A DNA stretch of 50,430 nt from CAYQJS01 sp964417895 (GTDB taxonomy: Bacteria > Chloroflexota > UBA6077 > SHYK01): assembly GCA_964417895.1 (NCBI GenBank), contig CAYQJS010000042.1, forward strand, positions 1 to 50,430, given 5' to 3'. The translations under genes and the position numbers were made by a program. Below the pieces are notes generated by a model. That model saw nothing but the letters and a program-made list of their open reading frames with translations. It did not search any database and was not told the origin of the DNA. Shown piece by piece: positions 7,948-16,640 of this stretch. Position 1 is the first letter of the stretch; every line of letters begins with the position of its first letter.

Positions 7948-9042
7948 ATGAAGATCACCGCGGTTGAGACGACGGTTGTGCGCATGCCCATGCGCATCGA
8001 TGGGCCCGCGCCAAAGATGGGGGGTGTCCCGCGTAGGAGCATGGAGATCCTGCTGGTGCGGGTTGACACCGACGAGGGGATCACCGGGTGGGGGGAGGCG
8101 TTCGGCCATCGCGCCATTCCCACGACGCGAACGGCGATCGACGTCTTGATTGCGCCGCTCTGCATTGGGCGTGATCCCGCCGCCATCGTCGACCTCTCGC
8201 TCGACATCCAGCACGCCCTCCATGGTGGCGGCCGCAACGGTCCCGTCATCTACGGGCTGTCCGGCATCGACATCGCGCTCTGGGACATCGCCGGGAAAGT
8301 CGCTGGCCTTCCCCTCTACCGCCTGCTTGGGGGGAGTGAGCGCGCGGATGTCCCGGCCTACGCGAGCCTCCTGCGCTACGGTGAGCCGGCCGCCGTCGCG
8401 CATTACACCGAGCAAGCGCTCGCGCGTGGGTATCGCCACGTCAAGGTTCACGAGATCGAGGCTGTTAACGTGAAGGCGGCGCGCGACGTGCTCGGTCCTG
8501 ATATGCCATTGATGGTCGACTGCAACTGCCTGTGGGATGTCGAGGAGGCGGTGCGGCGGGCGCGCAGCTTCGTGCCCTACCACCCGCACTGGATCGAGGA
8601 AGCAATTTGGCCCCCCGAGGATGGACATGCCATGGCGGAGCTGCGCCGCCGGGGCGGCGTGCCAACGGCGGCGGGCGAGAACTACATGTTCCACGACTTC
8701 GAGCGATTGTGCGAGCTGGGAGCGCTCGATTACCTCCAGCCGAGCATCACCAAGGTCGGCGGGGTCACGGGCATGCGCGCCGTCTTCGAGCTAGGCGCGG
8801 TCCACGGCGTCCAGGTCGTGCCCCACTCGGCCTACTTCGGCCCCGGCCTGCTCGCCTCGACCCACGTCATCGCCTCGTGCGCGGGCGAGATTCCCGTCGA
8901 GCGCTACTATGCCGACTTCGACGACACGCCGCTCCATGATGCCATCAACCCCAAGGATGGCCGCATGATGGTGCCCCAGGGCCCCGGCCTCGGCTTCGAT
9001 CCCGATCTCGACATGGTCCGGCGGATGCGCGTTGACGCATGA
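7948..9042 (+). CDS. Mandelate racemase/muconate lactonizing enzyme family protein (enolase superfamily)
   Basis: This 364-residue protein carries the N-terminal capping domain (MKITAVETTVVRMP, then EGITGWGEAF) and the TIM barrel of the enolase superfamily. Metal ligands are visible as Asp191 (LMVDCN), Glu217 or Glu218 (WIEEAI) and Glu244 (AAGEN). The second-strand base motif, KxK in mandelate racemase, reads K-V-H (166-168). The Asp that pairs with the C-terminal catalytic His (His293 in VVPHS) appears replaced in QPSITKVGG. It is therefore probably a sugar- or hydroxy-acid dehydratase-type member with altered catalytic residues rather than a racemase. A Shine-Dalgarno GGGAGGG precedes ATG 7948. 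Confidence 0.9.
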   Translation: MKITAVETTVVRMPMRIDGPAPKMGGVPRRSMEILLVRVDTDEGITGWGEAFGHRAIPTTRTAIDVLIAPLCIGRDPAAIVDLSLDIQHALHGGGRNGPVIYGLSGIDIALWDIAGKVAGLPLYRLLGGSERADVPAYASLLRYGEPAAVAHYTEQALARGYRHVKVHEIEAVNVKAARDVLGPDMPLMVDCNCLWDVEEAVRRARSFVPYHPHWIEEAIWPPEDGHAMAELRRRGGVPTAAGENYMFHDFERLCELGALDYLQPSITKVGGVTGMRAVFELGAVHGVQVVPHSAYFGPGLLASTHVIASCAGEIPVERYYADFDDTPLHDAINPKDGRMMVPQGPGLGFDPDLDMVRRMRVDA

Positions 9043-9095
9043 AGGCACGTCGTCCTCAATGCTGCAGAGTGCTTTCATCGTAGCCGCATGTACGA

Positions 9096-9127
9096 GAGAA
9101 GCAGCCCCCGAATCGGAGGCTGCTCTC
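9096..9127 (-). terminator. Hairpin matching the one at 321-350
   Basis: GAGAAGCAGCC (9096-9106) pairs with GGCTGCTCTC (9118-9127) with a single bulged A. In reverse-strand orientation it lies just after the stop of the small zinc-finger gene and so could end that transcript. The arms are the same 10-bp word as at 321-350, and the reverse-strand upstream flank (AGGGCC) is shared. Confidence 0.45.
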
Positions 9128-9149
9128 ATCGGCCCTGAGCGGCGCGAGG

Positions 9150-9356
9150 TTACGCGGTGGGCTCGTCCTCTAGCTTCCCGTGCGTCGCGTAGTAGTGCTC
9201 CGTCGCGGCCTCGGTGGTGGGGAACGTCTCGCCGCAGGCGTGGCAGACGATGCCCTGGCCTGCACAGCCGACGCCTCCAACCGCGCGATATGCACAACAG
9301 ATGTGAATGGGCTCGGGTCGGCTTGACTGTGATCGGACCCCTAGCGCCACTCCCAC
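9150..9356 (-). CDS. Small C2H2 zinc-finger-like protein
   Basis: The C-terminal half reads CHACGETFPTTEAATEHYYATH, giving C-x2-C-x12-H-x4-H, the exact spacing of a classical C2H2 finger, then an acidic tail and stop. The N-terminal half is less convincing. The start is uncertain: ATG 9356 overlaps the upstream solute-binding protein gene by 16 bp, and internal GTG codons would give a 35-40 residue protein. Bacterial single C2H2 fingers occur in small DNA- or protein-binding proteins and in phage-derived genes. A hairpin follows the stop codon. Function is unknown. Confidence 0.5.
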   Translation of the reverse strand: MGVALGVRSQSSRPEPIHICCAYRAVGGVGCAGQGIVCHACGETFPTTEAATEHYYATHGKLEDEPTA

Positions 9357-11062
9357 TCGTGGATATTCCAGTGCGGCGCCGTCTCTGGGCTGAACACGCC
9401 GGCACTTGCCAGTCCCGGCTCCGGCCCCTGGAGAGCCGACACGTGAGCCATCGTCTGGGAGGCGAAGTGTGTGTGGAAGGCTGGCAGTTGCTCGCTCAGG
9501 ATACGGTGCATCTGAACGACCTGCTGCTCGCGCTCCGTGCGATCCAGCGCATTCACAAAGGCATCAAACAGACGGTCATAATCCGGGGTGGACCATCCGG
9601 TGCGGTTCTCCCCGCGCCAGCGGTTCTGCAACGTGCCGATCTCGGCGCTGGTCCAGGAGCGTTCGCCCGCGTTGAGCCCGCCCCGGCTGTGCATAGATCG
9701 GAACGTGTGTCGCCCCTCGGCGTCTCGGCTCTGAGCCAGTGGGACAGCGATCGTCTGGACCTCAAAGCCCGCCCGCTTCCAGTCCTGCGCCATGACCTGG
9801 AGCTGCCGCTCGTTCTCGGTCCCGGCATTCGCCTTGACCTCGAACCGGAGGCGATCGGTCCCGCTGGCAAACAGTCCCTCCCGGTCCCGGGTGAAGCCGG
9901 CCTCGGTCATGAAGGCCTCAGCTCGCCTCGGGTCGTATGGATAGCGCGACATGACTCGCTGCACTGCTTCATAATGGGGGAGACCCGCCGGAACGAAGTT
10001 GTCGCTCGGAAACCCCACCCCGCTGAAGACACCCTCGTTGAGGGCATCGCGGTCGATGCCGTGGGCGAGGGCTTTTCTGACCCGAACGTCCAGGATGGCC
10101 GCTGGATCAGCGTATTCAGGCCGAAGCTGGTTGAGGATCATGGCTGGACCGCCCTGCCGGAAGTACACCACGCCCTGGCCAGTAGGGTCCCACTCGCGCT
10201 TCAGCGTGATGGCATGCTCAACGCGCATCGACAGGAATGGGGCGTAGTCGATGGCCCCGGTCAGCACGTTGGTCAGCACAGTATTCTCGTCGCCGAAAAG
10301 ACGGATGTGCAATTGGTCGATCTTGGGTCGGCCCAGCGCGTGCCCGTCGAAGGCTGCCGCCTCGAAGGAGGAGCCCGGTTCCCAGCGCACGAGCCGGTAG
10401 GGACCGGCACCGACGTACTCGCTGCCCCAGAACGGCAGCTGGATGAACGGCTCTCGGGCTGAAGGTTCCTGCTCGAAAGCGGAGAAAGGGCGATCGAGAA
10501 CGTGCTGTGGGAGCGGCTCGAAGTCGCCCTCGATCAGCGCGGCTGCGTCTGCGTACGCGGCCGACCAGCGGATGACGAACGTGTGAGCGTCCAGCGCCTC
10601 CACGCTCTCCATGAGGTTCTGGGGTGTGGGTGCGAAGATGCCGAGTCCTGGGATGGTGTACACCCGATGGGCGAAAACGAAGTCGTTGCTGGTCAGAGGC
10701 TGCCCGTCGTGCCACGTGAGGTTGGGGCGCAGCCGGTAGGTGACCTGCATCCGTCCATCCGGAAACACTCGCCAGTCGTCGGTGTTGAGCTGGGGTAGCG
10801 CCTCGACCAGGTAGGCCCGGGCGGCGCCCTTCCCGTCGATTAAGGCGATGGCGGCGTTGAAGATCCGGGTCGTAAGCGAGGGATTGCTACTGCCCGGGAT
10901 CTTCGGCATCAGACCCGTCACTTCGTTGCGAAGCGACATGTTCAGGGTTCGGCGAGGCGCCGAGGCTGCCTCGGAAGCCCCGGCTCGTTCTGGCTCGGGG
11001 GCCCGGGGTGGCGTACAGGCGACTACCATTGCGAGGAGTCCGACGAGGCAAACAATGCGCAT
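9341..11062 (-). CDS. ABC solute-binding lipoprotein, family 5, copy B
   Basis: I start this 573-residue protein at ATG 11062, because GGAGG lies 7 nt upstream and it places the short signal MRIVCLVGLLAMVVAC (lipobox Cys16) at the N-terminus. The family-5 hallmarks are present: LRPNLTWHDGQPLTSNDFVFAH, then VRVRKALAHGIDRDALNEG, and the C-terminal HWNIHEWEWR. It is closest in motif detail to copy E at 18931, which shares MQVTYRLRPNLTWHDG-like and IDRDALNEG-like segments. It is the only one of the six copies on the reverse strand and lies divergently from the second racemase-like module. No translocator genes are adjacent. Confidence 0.92.
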   Translation of the reverse strand: MRIVCLVGLLAMVVACTPPRAPEPERAGASEAASAPRRTLNMSLRNEVTGLMPKIPGSSNPSLTTRIFNAAIALIDGKGAARAYLVEALPQLNTDDWRVFPDGRMQVTYRLRPNLTWHDGQPLTSNDFVFAHRVYTIPGLGIFAPTPQNLMESVEALDAHTFVIRWSAAYADAAALIEGDFEPLPQHVLDRPFSAFEQEPSAREPFIQLPFWGSEYVGAGPYRLVRWEPGSSFEAAAFDGHALGRPKIDQLHIRLFGDENTVLTNVLTGAIDYAPFLSMRVEHAITLKREWDPTGQGVVYFRQGGPAMILNQLRPEYADPAAILDVRVRKALAHGIDRDALNEGVFSGVGFPSDNFVPAGLPHYEAVQRVMSRYPYDPRRAEAFMTEAGFTRDREGLFASGTDRLRFEVKANAGTENERQLQVMAQDWKRAGFEVQTIAVPLAQSRDAEGRHTFRSMHSRGGLNAGERSWTSAEIGTLQNRWRGENRTGWSTPDYDRLFDAFVNALDRTEREQQVVQMHRILSEQLPAFHTHFASQTMAHVSALQGPEPGLASAGVFSPETAPHWNIHEWEWR

Positions 11063-11410
11063 GGCCGACCTCCGATCGTTTTCACGAGCTGGCAGCGAAA
11101 CGACGAATGGCCGCCGAGCGCGGGCAGCGCCAGGTTCTCCTCGTCTCATACTTTCATCCGCGGCTCATAGCCGGCACTCAATATACGTTAGATCTATCGA
11201 CTGCTTTACTTCTTCTTCGTTGGCCGCCGCATCGTCTTGGTGCATGGGTTTCAGAAGAAGATCCTACAAGTAGTAGAAGCCATAGGCGTGGACCGTATCT
11301 CAAGTCTCGCAGCGCTGCCGATCTCCGGTGGGCCGACAGTTGCAGCGCACCCTGTGCGGCACTACCATGGCCCACTGAGGCGACGGTGCGCGAAAAGAGG
11401 AGGCGTCACG
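11063..11410. promoter_or_regulatory. Divergent intergenic region between solute-binding copy B and racemase-like copy 2
   Basis: About 350 bp without a supportable gene. The centre (around 11175-11220) is distinctly AT-richer, with AATATACG on the forward strand giving a TATATT box on the reverse strand. Both flanking transcripts probably start here. No exact promoter could be assigned for either direction. Confidence 0.4.
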
Positions 11411-12220
11411 GTGCGGATCATGGTCATAGGGATGGGACGGTCAAGGGTTCCGGGCGCGGATGACAGCCAGGCGAGAGGCCGCGCGGAGGCCGGCGCCGAG
11501 AGCGAACCGAACCGCTCGCTCATAAGCACCTACCGCAGCTACGCGTCGCCCGGGACACAGATCGATTCCGGCACCCCGGACCCCTATCCAGGCCCGGACC
11601 CGGACCCGGGCACCGGAGGAACCGATCGACACCTCCGGTACTACATGTCAGTGCCCGCCATCGTGGAGAAAACCGTCTGGGCCGAGCGGAACGGCTACGA
11701 CGCCGTCATCCAGAGCAATAACTTCGAGCACGGCGTCGAGGCGTCGCGGCTCGCGGTCCGCATACCGGTCCTCGGCCTCTGCCGCACTACCATGCACCTC
11801 GCCGCGAACTTCGCCGACCGGGTCGGCGTCACGGTTCCCCTCGACGGCTACTTCGTGCTGGCTCGACATCTCCTCGAAAGCTACGGACTCATGGGGTATG
11901 TGAGCGACATCAGGTCCCTGGGCTTCGACGACGTCCCTCCACCCGAACGGATACCTGAGCTGCGACCGGTGATGTTCCAGCGAACCGCCGAAGTCATGCG
12001 AGGCCTGGTGAAGGAAACGAGGGCAGAGTGCATCGTGCCGCTCGGGGGCGCGGTAATTCCCTCTATCCTTGATCCCAAGGAGCTCGAAGCAGAGATCGGC
12101 GTACCGGTCCTCAATCCACGGGCGATCGGGGTGCGCACTGCAGAGATGTGCGTGAATCTCGGCATTACGCAGAGTCCGCTGACTTATGCCAAGGCAACGC
12201 TCTACGGCTACGATGACTAA
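11411..12220 (+). CDS. Asp/Glu racemase-like protein, copy 2
   Basis: Start GTG 11411 is chosen because AGAGGAGG lies just upstream and VRIMVIGMGR aligns with the start of copy 1; the product is about 269 residues. The sequence is strongly similar to copy 1 through QSNNFEHGVEASRLAVRIPV, GLCRTTMHLAANFADRVGV and AECIVPLGGAVIPS. It therefore shares the absence of both canonical racemase cysteines and keeps the two alternative Cys positions. A Pro/Asp/Gly-rich insert (about residues 57-75) is less conserved. The solute-binding gene 12287 follows after 66 nt, reproducing the arrangement at 1893-4418. Confidence 0.75.
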   Translation: MRIMVIGMGRSRVPGADDSQARGRAEAGAESEPNRSLISTYRSYASPGTQIDSGTPDPYPGPDPDPGTGGTDRHLRYYMSVPAIVEKTVWAERNGYDAVIQSNNFEHGVEASRLAVRIPVLGLCRTTMHLAANFADRVGVTVPLDGYFVLARHLLESYGLMGYVSDIRSLGFDDVPPPERIPELRPVMFQRTAEVMRGLVKETRAECIVPLGGAVIPSILDPKELEAEIGVPVLNPRAIGVRTAEMCVNLGITQSPLTYAKATLYGYDD

Positions 12221-12286
12221 TCCGGTCGGAAGCCGTGGCCTACAGAGGCAACTGGTTCGCCCTGCCGACGCGAAGGAGGCTCGATC

Positions 12287-13999
12287 TTGAACAAACTACG
12301 CCTGATGCCGCTCGTGGTCGCGGCTTCGCTGCTCCTCGCGTGCGCCGCGCCCGGGCCCGGTGGCTCGTCGGGTGCTGGCCCCCAGACCGCCGGCCCGAAG
12401 ACTCTGCGGATGGCGATGCACACCTCGAATGAGCCTGTTGGCAGCCTTGCGGGCTGGGGCTCCAGCACCACAGTCAGCTCGAATGACATGAATTTCGTGT
12501 TCCATGCCGGACTGACGACGACCCAACCTTCCGAGCAGACGGTCCCCTGGATCGCGCGCAAGATTCCCTCGCTTTCCGATGGCGACTGGAAGCTGCTTCC
12601 GGATGGCGGCATGGAGGTTACGTGGAAGCTCCGGCCGGACGTGAAATGGCACGACGGCTCGCCGCTCATTTCAAAAGACTTTGCGCTTGGGCTTGACGTC
12701 CGTCTCGACCCAGCACTAGCGATCAGCCAGACAGGAGTCGAGCAGGTTTCCGGGGTGGGCACCCCCGACGACGAGACGCTGGTGGTGAGCTACAAGGCCC
12801 CCTATGTCTACGCGAACATCAGCCAACCCGGGCAGATCCGAGCAGTGCCTGCCCATCTGATGGAGGAGCCCTACCGCCGCGGCATGGGTGAGGGATTCCT
12901 GAATCTCCCGTATTGGCACCTGGAGTTCGTCGGGCTCGGGCCTTATCGGTTGGGTGAGTGGATCCTGGGGAGCCAGATGGAAGCGTTGGCCTCCGACGAC
13001 TATTTCCTCGGGCGACCTAAGATCGATCGGCTCGTCATGCGGTACATCGGTGACGTCAACGTCATGTACCTGGCGCTCAACGCCGGCGAGATAGACATCG
13101 TCCCCATGGGAGCGTTCCAGGCTGACTTTTTCGCCCGGATCAAGCAGGAATATGAGGGCGCTGGTAAGGGAACTGCGCTAGCCGTGTTCGCCGGGACCAG
13201 GAACTACAAGTTCCAGCTTCGCTATCCGGAGCTTCCCTGGGCAAACGACGTGCGGATCCGTCGAGCGCTGACCCACATGCTCGATCGGCAGACGCTCTCC
13301 GATAACCTCGTGGCCGGCCAGGGCGGACTCGCCGATACCGTCGTCTCTCCTACCAATCCGGCCTTCCCGATCCTGAAAGAGATTGGCCTGCCCACGTACC
13401 CCTACGACCCCGCGCAGGCGCAACGACTGATGGCAGAAGCCGGGTGGCAGAAGGGCGCCGATGGCATGTACCGGTCGGCGTCCGTCCAAACCATGCCTTT
13501 GACCGTGGCCGCGCGGGATACAGCGGCTGGAGTGCTCGAAGTGCAGGCAATCGCCAACCTGTACGCCCAGGAGGGAATCAACGCCACGAGCACCACAACG
13601 GGGAAGGGCGGGGCAGGCACCCTCCGGAACGAAGAAGAGGCGACGAATCGAGGGATCTTCGGATTGCCGTTACGGGAGAGCCACGCGTCGTTCGTGATCT
13701 TCAGGAGCAATCAGATCGCCGCTGCGCCCCGGTGGCTCGGCGGAAACAATGGCGCGTACAGCAACCCCGACTACGATCGACTGTACGATGCATCGTTGCT
13801 GGCCTTCGACGTGAACGAGCGCAATCGGCTTCGGGCCAGCGCGCTCAAGCTTCTGGCGGAGGACGCTGTGGCCATTGATCTCTTCTATCACATGGCCATG
13901 CAAACCGTCGTCTTTCGAAACGGAGTCCGCGGACCAGGCCTCACCTCCACCGAGCAGCTTGCCGCCGCCTGGAACATCCATACCTGGGAGATGGACTGA
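12287..13999 (+). CDS. ABC solute-binding lipoprotein, family 5, copy C
   Basis: Starts at TTG 12287 with AAGGAGG upstream; 570 residues. The signal peptide MNKLRLMPLVVAASLLLAC has its lipobox Cys at residue 19. Family-5 motifs include LRPDVKWHDGSPLISKDFAL, VRIRRALTHMLDRQTLSDN and the C-terminal AWNIHTWEMD. It pairs with racemase-like copy 2, just as copy A pairs with racemase-like copy 1. The two solute-binding proteins share an IPSLSDGDWKLLPDGGMEVT-like stretch, so the whole two-gene module appears duplicated and diverged. It should deliver ligand to a permease encoded elsewhere. Confidence 0.92.
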   Translation: MNKLRLMPLVVAASLLLACAAPGPGGSSGAGPQTAGPKTLRMAMHTSNEPVGSLAGWGSSTTVSSNDMNFVFHAGLTTTQPSEQTVPWIARKIPSLSDGDWKLLPDGGMEVTWKLRPDVKWHDGSPLISKDFALGLDVRLDPALAISQTGVEQVSGVGTPDDETLVVSYKAPYVYANISQPGQIRAVPAHLMEEPYRRGMGEGFLNLPYWHLEFVGLGPYRLGEWILGSQMEALASDDYFLGRPKIDRLVMRYIGDVNVMYLALNAGEIDIVPMGAFQADFFARIKQEYEGAGKGTALAVFAGTRNYKFQLRYPELPWANDVRIRRALTHMLDRQTLSDNLVAGQGGLADTVVSPTNPAFPILKEIGLPTYPYDPAQAQRLMAEAGWQKGADGMYRSASVQTMPLTVAARDTAAGVLEVQAIANLYAQEGINATSTTTGKGGAGTLRNEEEATNRGIFGLPLRESHASFVIFRSNQIAAAPRWLGGNNGAYSNPDYDRLYDASLLAFDVNERNRLRASALKLLAEDAVAIDLFYHMAMQTVVFRNGVRGPGLTSTEQLAAAWNIHTWEMD

Positions 14000-14061
14000 G
14001 GCAGCGCTTCGGACGGGATCGCTGGGTTCAAGCGGGCCGAGTTAGGGTGAAGGGGTCAGGA

Positions 14062-15759
14062 ATGGGATGGCGAAAAGCTTGCGCGGTGCTGTGCGCTTCT
14101 CTGGTTGCCGCGGCATGTAATCCTGCTGCGAGCCGACCATCCGGCGACTCTGCCGGCGCGCCGTCCAGGACCGAGAGCCACCGGGTGGCCATTGCTATCA
14201 GGGTAGAACCGGCCGGCCTGGCGTCTCGGGGCATGGTCATGACCAGTCAGACTCCGACCTCCCCGGGGAACCTCTTCAACGCCACCCTCACCCAAACGAA
14301 CGAGAGCGGCTCGCCGATACCGGAGCTCGCGGAGGCCCTTCCCAAGCTCAGCACATCTAGCTGGCGCGTCTTTCCCGACGGCACGATGGAGACTACCTAT
14401 CGACTGAAGTCCAGCCTGACCTGGCACGACGGGGCGCCCCTTGGAGCGGAAGATTTCGTTTTCGCCTGCGCCGTCTACTCCACGCCCGAGATCGCGGCGG
14501 CGCAGGCTCCGCCTCTGAGTCTGATGGCCGAGGTTGCTGCCCCTGATAGCCGGACCGTGCTGATCCGCTGGAGTCAACTCTACGCGGAGGCCGACGCAGT
14601 GGCCGGGGGGAGGTACAGTTTGCCTCCCTTGCCGCGCCATATCCTGGGCGATGCTTTCCGACCAGGCAACTTCGAGGCCTTCGTCAATCATCCTTACTGG
14701 TCTTACGAGTTCATTGGCGCTGGACCGTATCGACTCGAACATTGGGAGCCGGGAGCCTTCATCGACGGCTCGGGCTTCTCCGGCTACGTGAACGGGCCAC
14801 CCGCCATCGAAAGGATCCGCTTGGTCTGGATAGCAGATCCGAGCGCCGCGGTCGCGAGGGTGCTGTCCGGCGACGTCGACCTGGCGGTCGATAACGTCAT
14901 TGGAATCGAGCAGGCTGCCATTCTCACGCGCCAATGGCAGCGTGGAACAGTGTTCATGGTGCCTACCAATAGCCGATACGCCGCAGCCCAGTTCAAAACG
15001 GAGTACGCCAACCCGGCACAAGCGGACCTGCGAGTCCGGCGGGCGCTCATGCACTCGCTCGACCGCGTCGCATTGTCGGAAGCTCTGCTCGATGGAACGC
15101 CGGCGGTGGCGGATACGACGATGGGGCCCGGCATTGACTACTTCGATGCCGTCCAAGCGGTGACGAAATATCCGCTCGACCTGCGGGCCGCCCAGGACCA
15201 GCTGGGGCAAGCAGGCTACACGAAGCGCGGCGACTTCTACACCGACCAGGCGGGCCGCCCGCTCACCATCGAGCTCTGGGCGTATGCGGGCGCGCCCGGT
15301 GACAGCGAGGTTGCCATCATGACCGATGTGTGGAAACGGGCTGGTATCAATATCGATCCCTACCTCATCCCGGCTGCTCGGGCACAGGACCTCGAGCTCG
15401 TCTCCACGCATCCGGGGCTGCGCATCGATCAGACCCCGTTCGAAGGAGACACTCCCATGGCCAAGGCCTCGTCGGCGCGGATCGCCACCGCCGCAAACCG
15501 CTGGAGCGGCTCGAACCGAGGCGGTTACTCTCACCCTGAGTTCGACCGCCTGATGACTGCTTTCCAGACCGCGCTGGACCGCACGCAACGGGCACAGGCA
15601 GCTGTCGAAGTCTTCAAGTTCCTGAGTGACGATTTGCCCCTGCTGCCGCTTTACTACAGCCCGAGGCCCGTGGCGATGGCGGGCCCGATGCGAGGGGTGA
15701 GACCGGGTCCCCGAGACGTCGCCTGGAACGAAATCCCGAAGTGGGCATGGGCTCCATAA
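14062..15759 (+). CDS. ABC solute-binding lipoprotein, family 5, copy D
   Basis: Start ATG 14062 (GGGGTCAGGA upstream) gives 565 residues with signal MGWRKACAVLCASLVAAAC, lipobox Cys19; GTG 14047 is an in-frame alternative. The body shows LKSSLTWHDGAPLGAEDFVFA, then LRVRRALMHSLDRVALSEA and the variant ending AWNEIPKWAWAP, the most divergent C-terminus of the six copies. It follows copy C by 62 nt and precedes the ExxH protein by 16 nt, so a four-gene unit 11411-16624 is likely. Confidence 0.9.
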   Translation: MGWRKACAVLCASLVAAACNPAASRPSGDSAGAPSRTESHRVAIAIRVEPAGLASRGMVMTSQTPTSPGNLFNATLTQTNESGSPIPELAEALPKLSTSSWRVFPDGTMETTYRLKSSLTWHDGAPLGAEDFVFACAVYSTPEIAAAQAPPLSLMAEVAAPDSRTVLIRWSQLYAEADAVAGGRYSLPPLPRHILGDAFRPGNFEAFVNHPYWSYEFIGAGPYRLEHWEPGAFIDGSGFSGYVNGPPAIERIRLVWIADPSAAVARVLSGDVDLAVDNVIGIEQAAILTRQWQRGTVFMVPTNSRYAAAQFKTEYANPAQADLRVRRALMHSLDRVALSEALLDGTPAVADTTMGPGIDYFDAVQAVTKYPLDLRAAQDQLGQAGYTKRGDFYTDQAGRPLTIELWAYAGAPGDSEVAIMTDVWKRAGINIDPYLIPAARAQDLELVSTHPGLRIDQTPFEGDTPMAKASSARIATAANRWSGSNRGGYSHPEFDRLMTAFQTALDRTQRAQAAVEVFKFLSDDLPLLPLYYSPRPVAMAGPMRGVRPGPRDVAWNEIPKWAWAP

Positions 15760-15775
15760 GGACGCGGAGGAAAGC

Positions 15776-16624
15776 ATGGACTGGATGCAGGCAATCGAAG
15801 ACACTGCAGCGCGGTTTCGGGCTGGAGAAGCAGAGGTAGCCCGGGCCTTCTTCTCTGTACCCCGCCCTCTGGATCAGCACCTGCGGTGGCTGAAGGAGCA
15901 GGTATCCCGAGAGCTTCGAAACCTCCGGGAGATCTCGGCAGGCGAGTTGACCGAGCAGGTGGACCGTGTAGACCGAGGTTTCTCCCGGGAGGAGATCGTG
16001 GCGGAGCTGCGGGAGCACTACTACGAGACCCGGCACTACGCGATGTTGGCCGACGTCCTCGAAGGCATCAGCGGTGATGCCGTGGACTGGAAGGCCCTGG
16101 ATGCGCAAAGGGGAGCGGCCGACTGGTCCGTTTCGAAACACCAGAACGGCCTGGAGCACCGGAAACGGCAGCAATGGAGCTCGATCTCGCCGCTGCACGG
16201 CGCGGCCGGGAGCTTCAACAGCGGCGGCGCGGGTTCAGTAGCCTACGGCGTGATTGGCCTCAAGGGCGGCATCTACGAGGAACTGCTGTCGGAAGCGGGC
16301 AAGATGGTGATCCACGACGAAATGGCGCACGGCGGCGTACTCGGTCGTCACCCGCTCTACGGGCTAGTGAAAACGAACGAGGACGCAAACACATCCCTGG
16401 AGATCATCCGGGAGTACTCGACCATCCGGCTCCGAGGGCGCAACTTCCAGTTTGGGTTTCCGCTCTCCGAGGAACGCGTCGAGGCCATCGCCCGCGGGGA
16501 GATCGAGCCCCTGACGGTCGACATCCTGCAGGCCGCCTGCGCCGGCGCCATTGACGAGGAAGAATGGTTCGATCGCTACCAGGCGGCGCCCAAGCCGCTG
16601 AGCGCCACCACCGTTCTGCGGTGA
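15776..16624 (+). CDS. Unrecognised protein with two ExxH motifs (ferritin-like candidate)
   Basis: A 282-residue soluble protein with no signal peptide, starting at ATG 15776 after GGAGGAAAG. I do not recognise the family with certainty. The helical N-terminal half carries REHYYETRHYAML, containing E-T-R-H, and the second half carries VIHDEMAHGG, containing E-M-A-H. Paired ExxH motifs on helices are typical of ferritin-like di-iron proteins. A glycine-rich stretch (AAGSFNSGGAGSVAYG, about residues 141-156) separates them. It is tightly linked (16 nt) to solute-binding copy D, which suggests it acts on the imported compound, perhaps as a metal-dependent oxygenase or isomerase. Function is inferred only from motifs. 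Confidence 0.6.
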   Translation: MDWMQAIEDTAARFRAGEAEVARAFFSVPRPLDQHLRWLKEQVSRELRNLREISAGELTEQVDRVDRGFSREEIVAELREHYYETRHYAMLADVLEGISGDAVDWKALDAQRGAADWSVSKHQNGLEHRKRQQWSSISPLHGAAGSFNSGGAGSVAYGVIGLKGGIYEELLSEAGKMVIHDEMAHGGVLGRHPLYGLVKTNEDANTSLEIIREYSTIRLRGRNFQFGFPLSEERVEAIARGEIEPLTVDILQAACAGAIDEEEWFDRYQAAPKPLSATTVLR

Positions 16625-16640
16625 GTCGAGGGAGGCGCCC

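Noticed and set aside
9032..10462. Long forward frame opposite solute-binding copy B
   Set aside because: The reverse-strand lipoprotein has clear family motifs and a lipobox. The forward frame is its antisense and shows no protein-like features.
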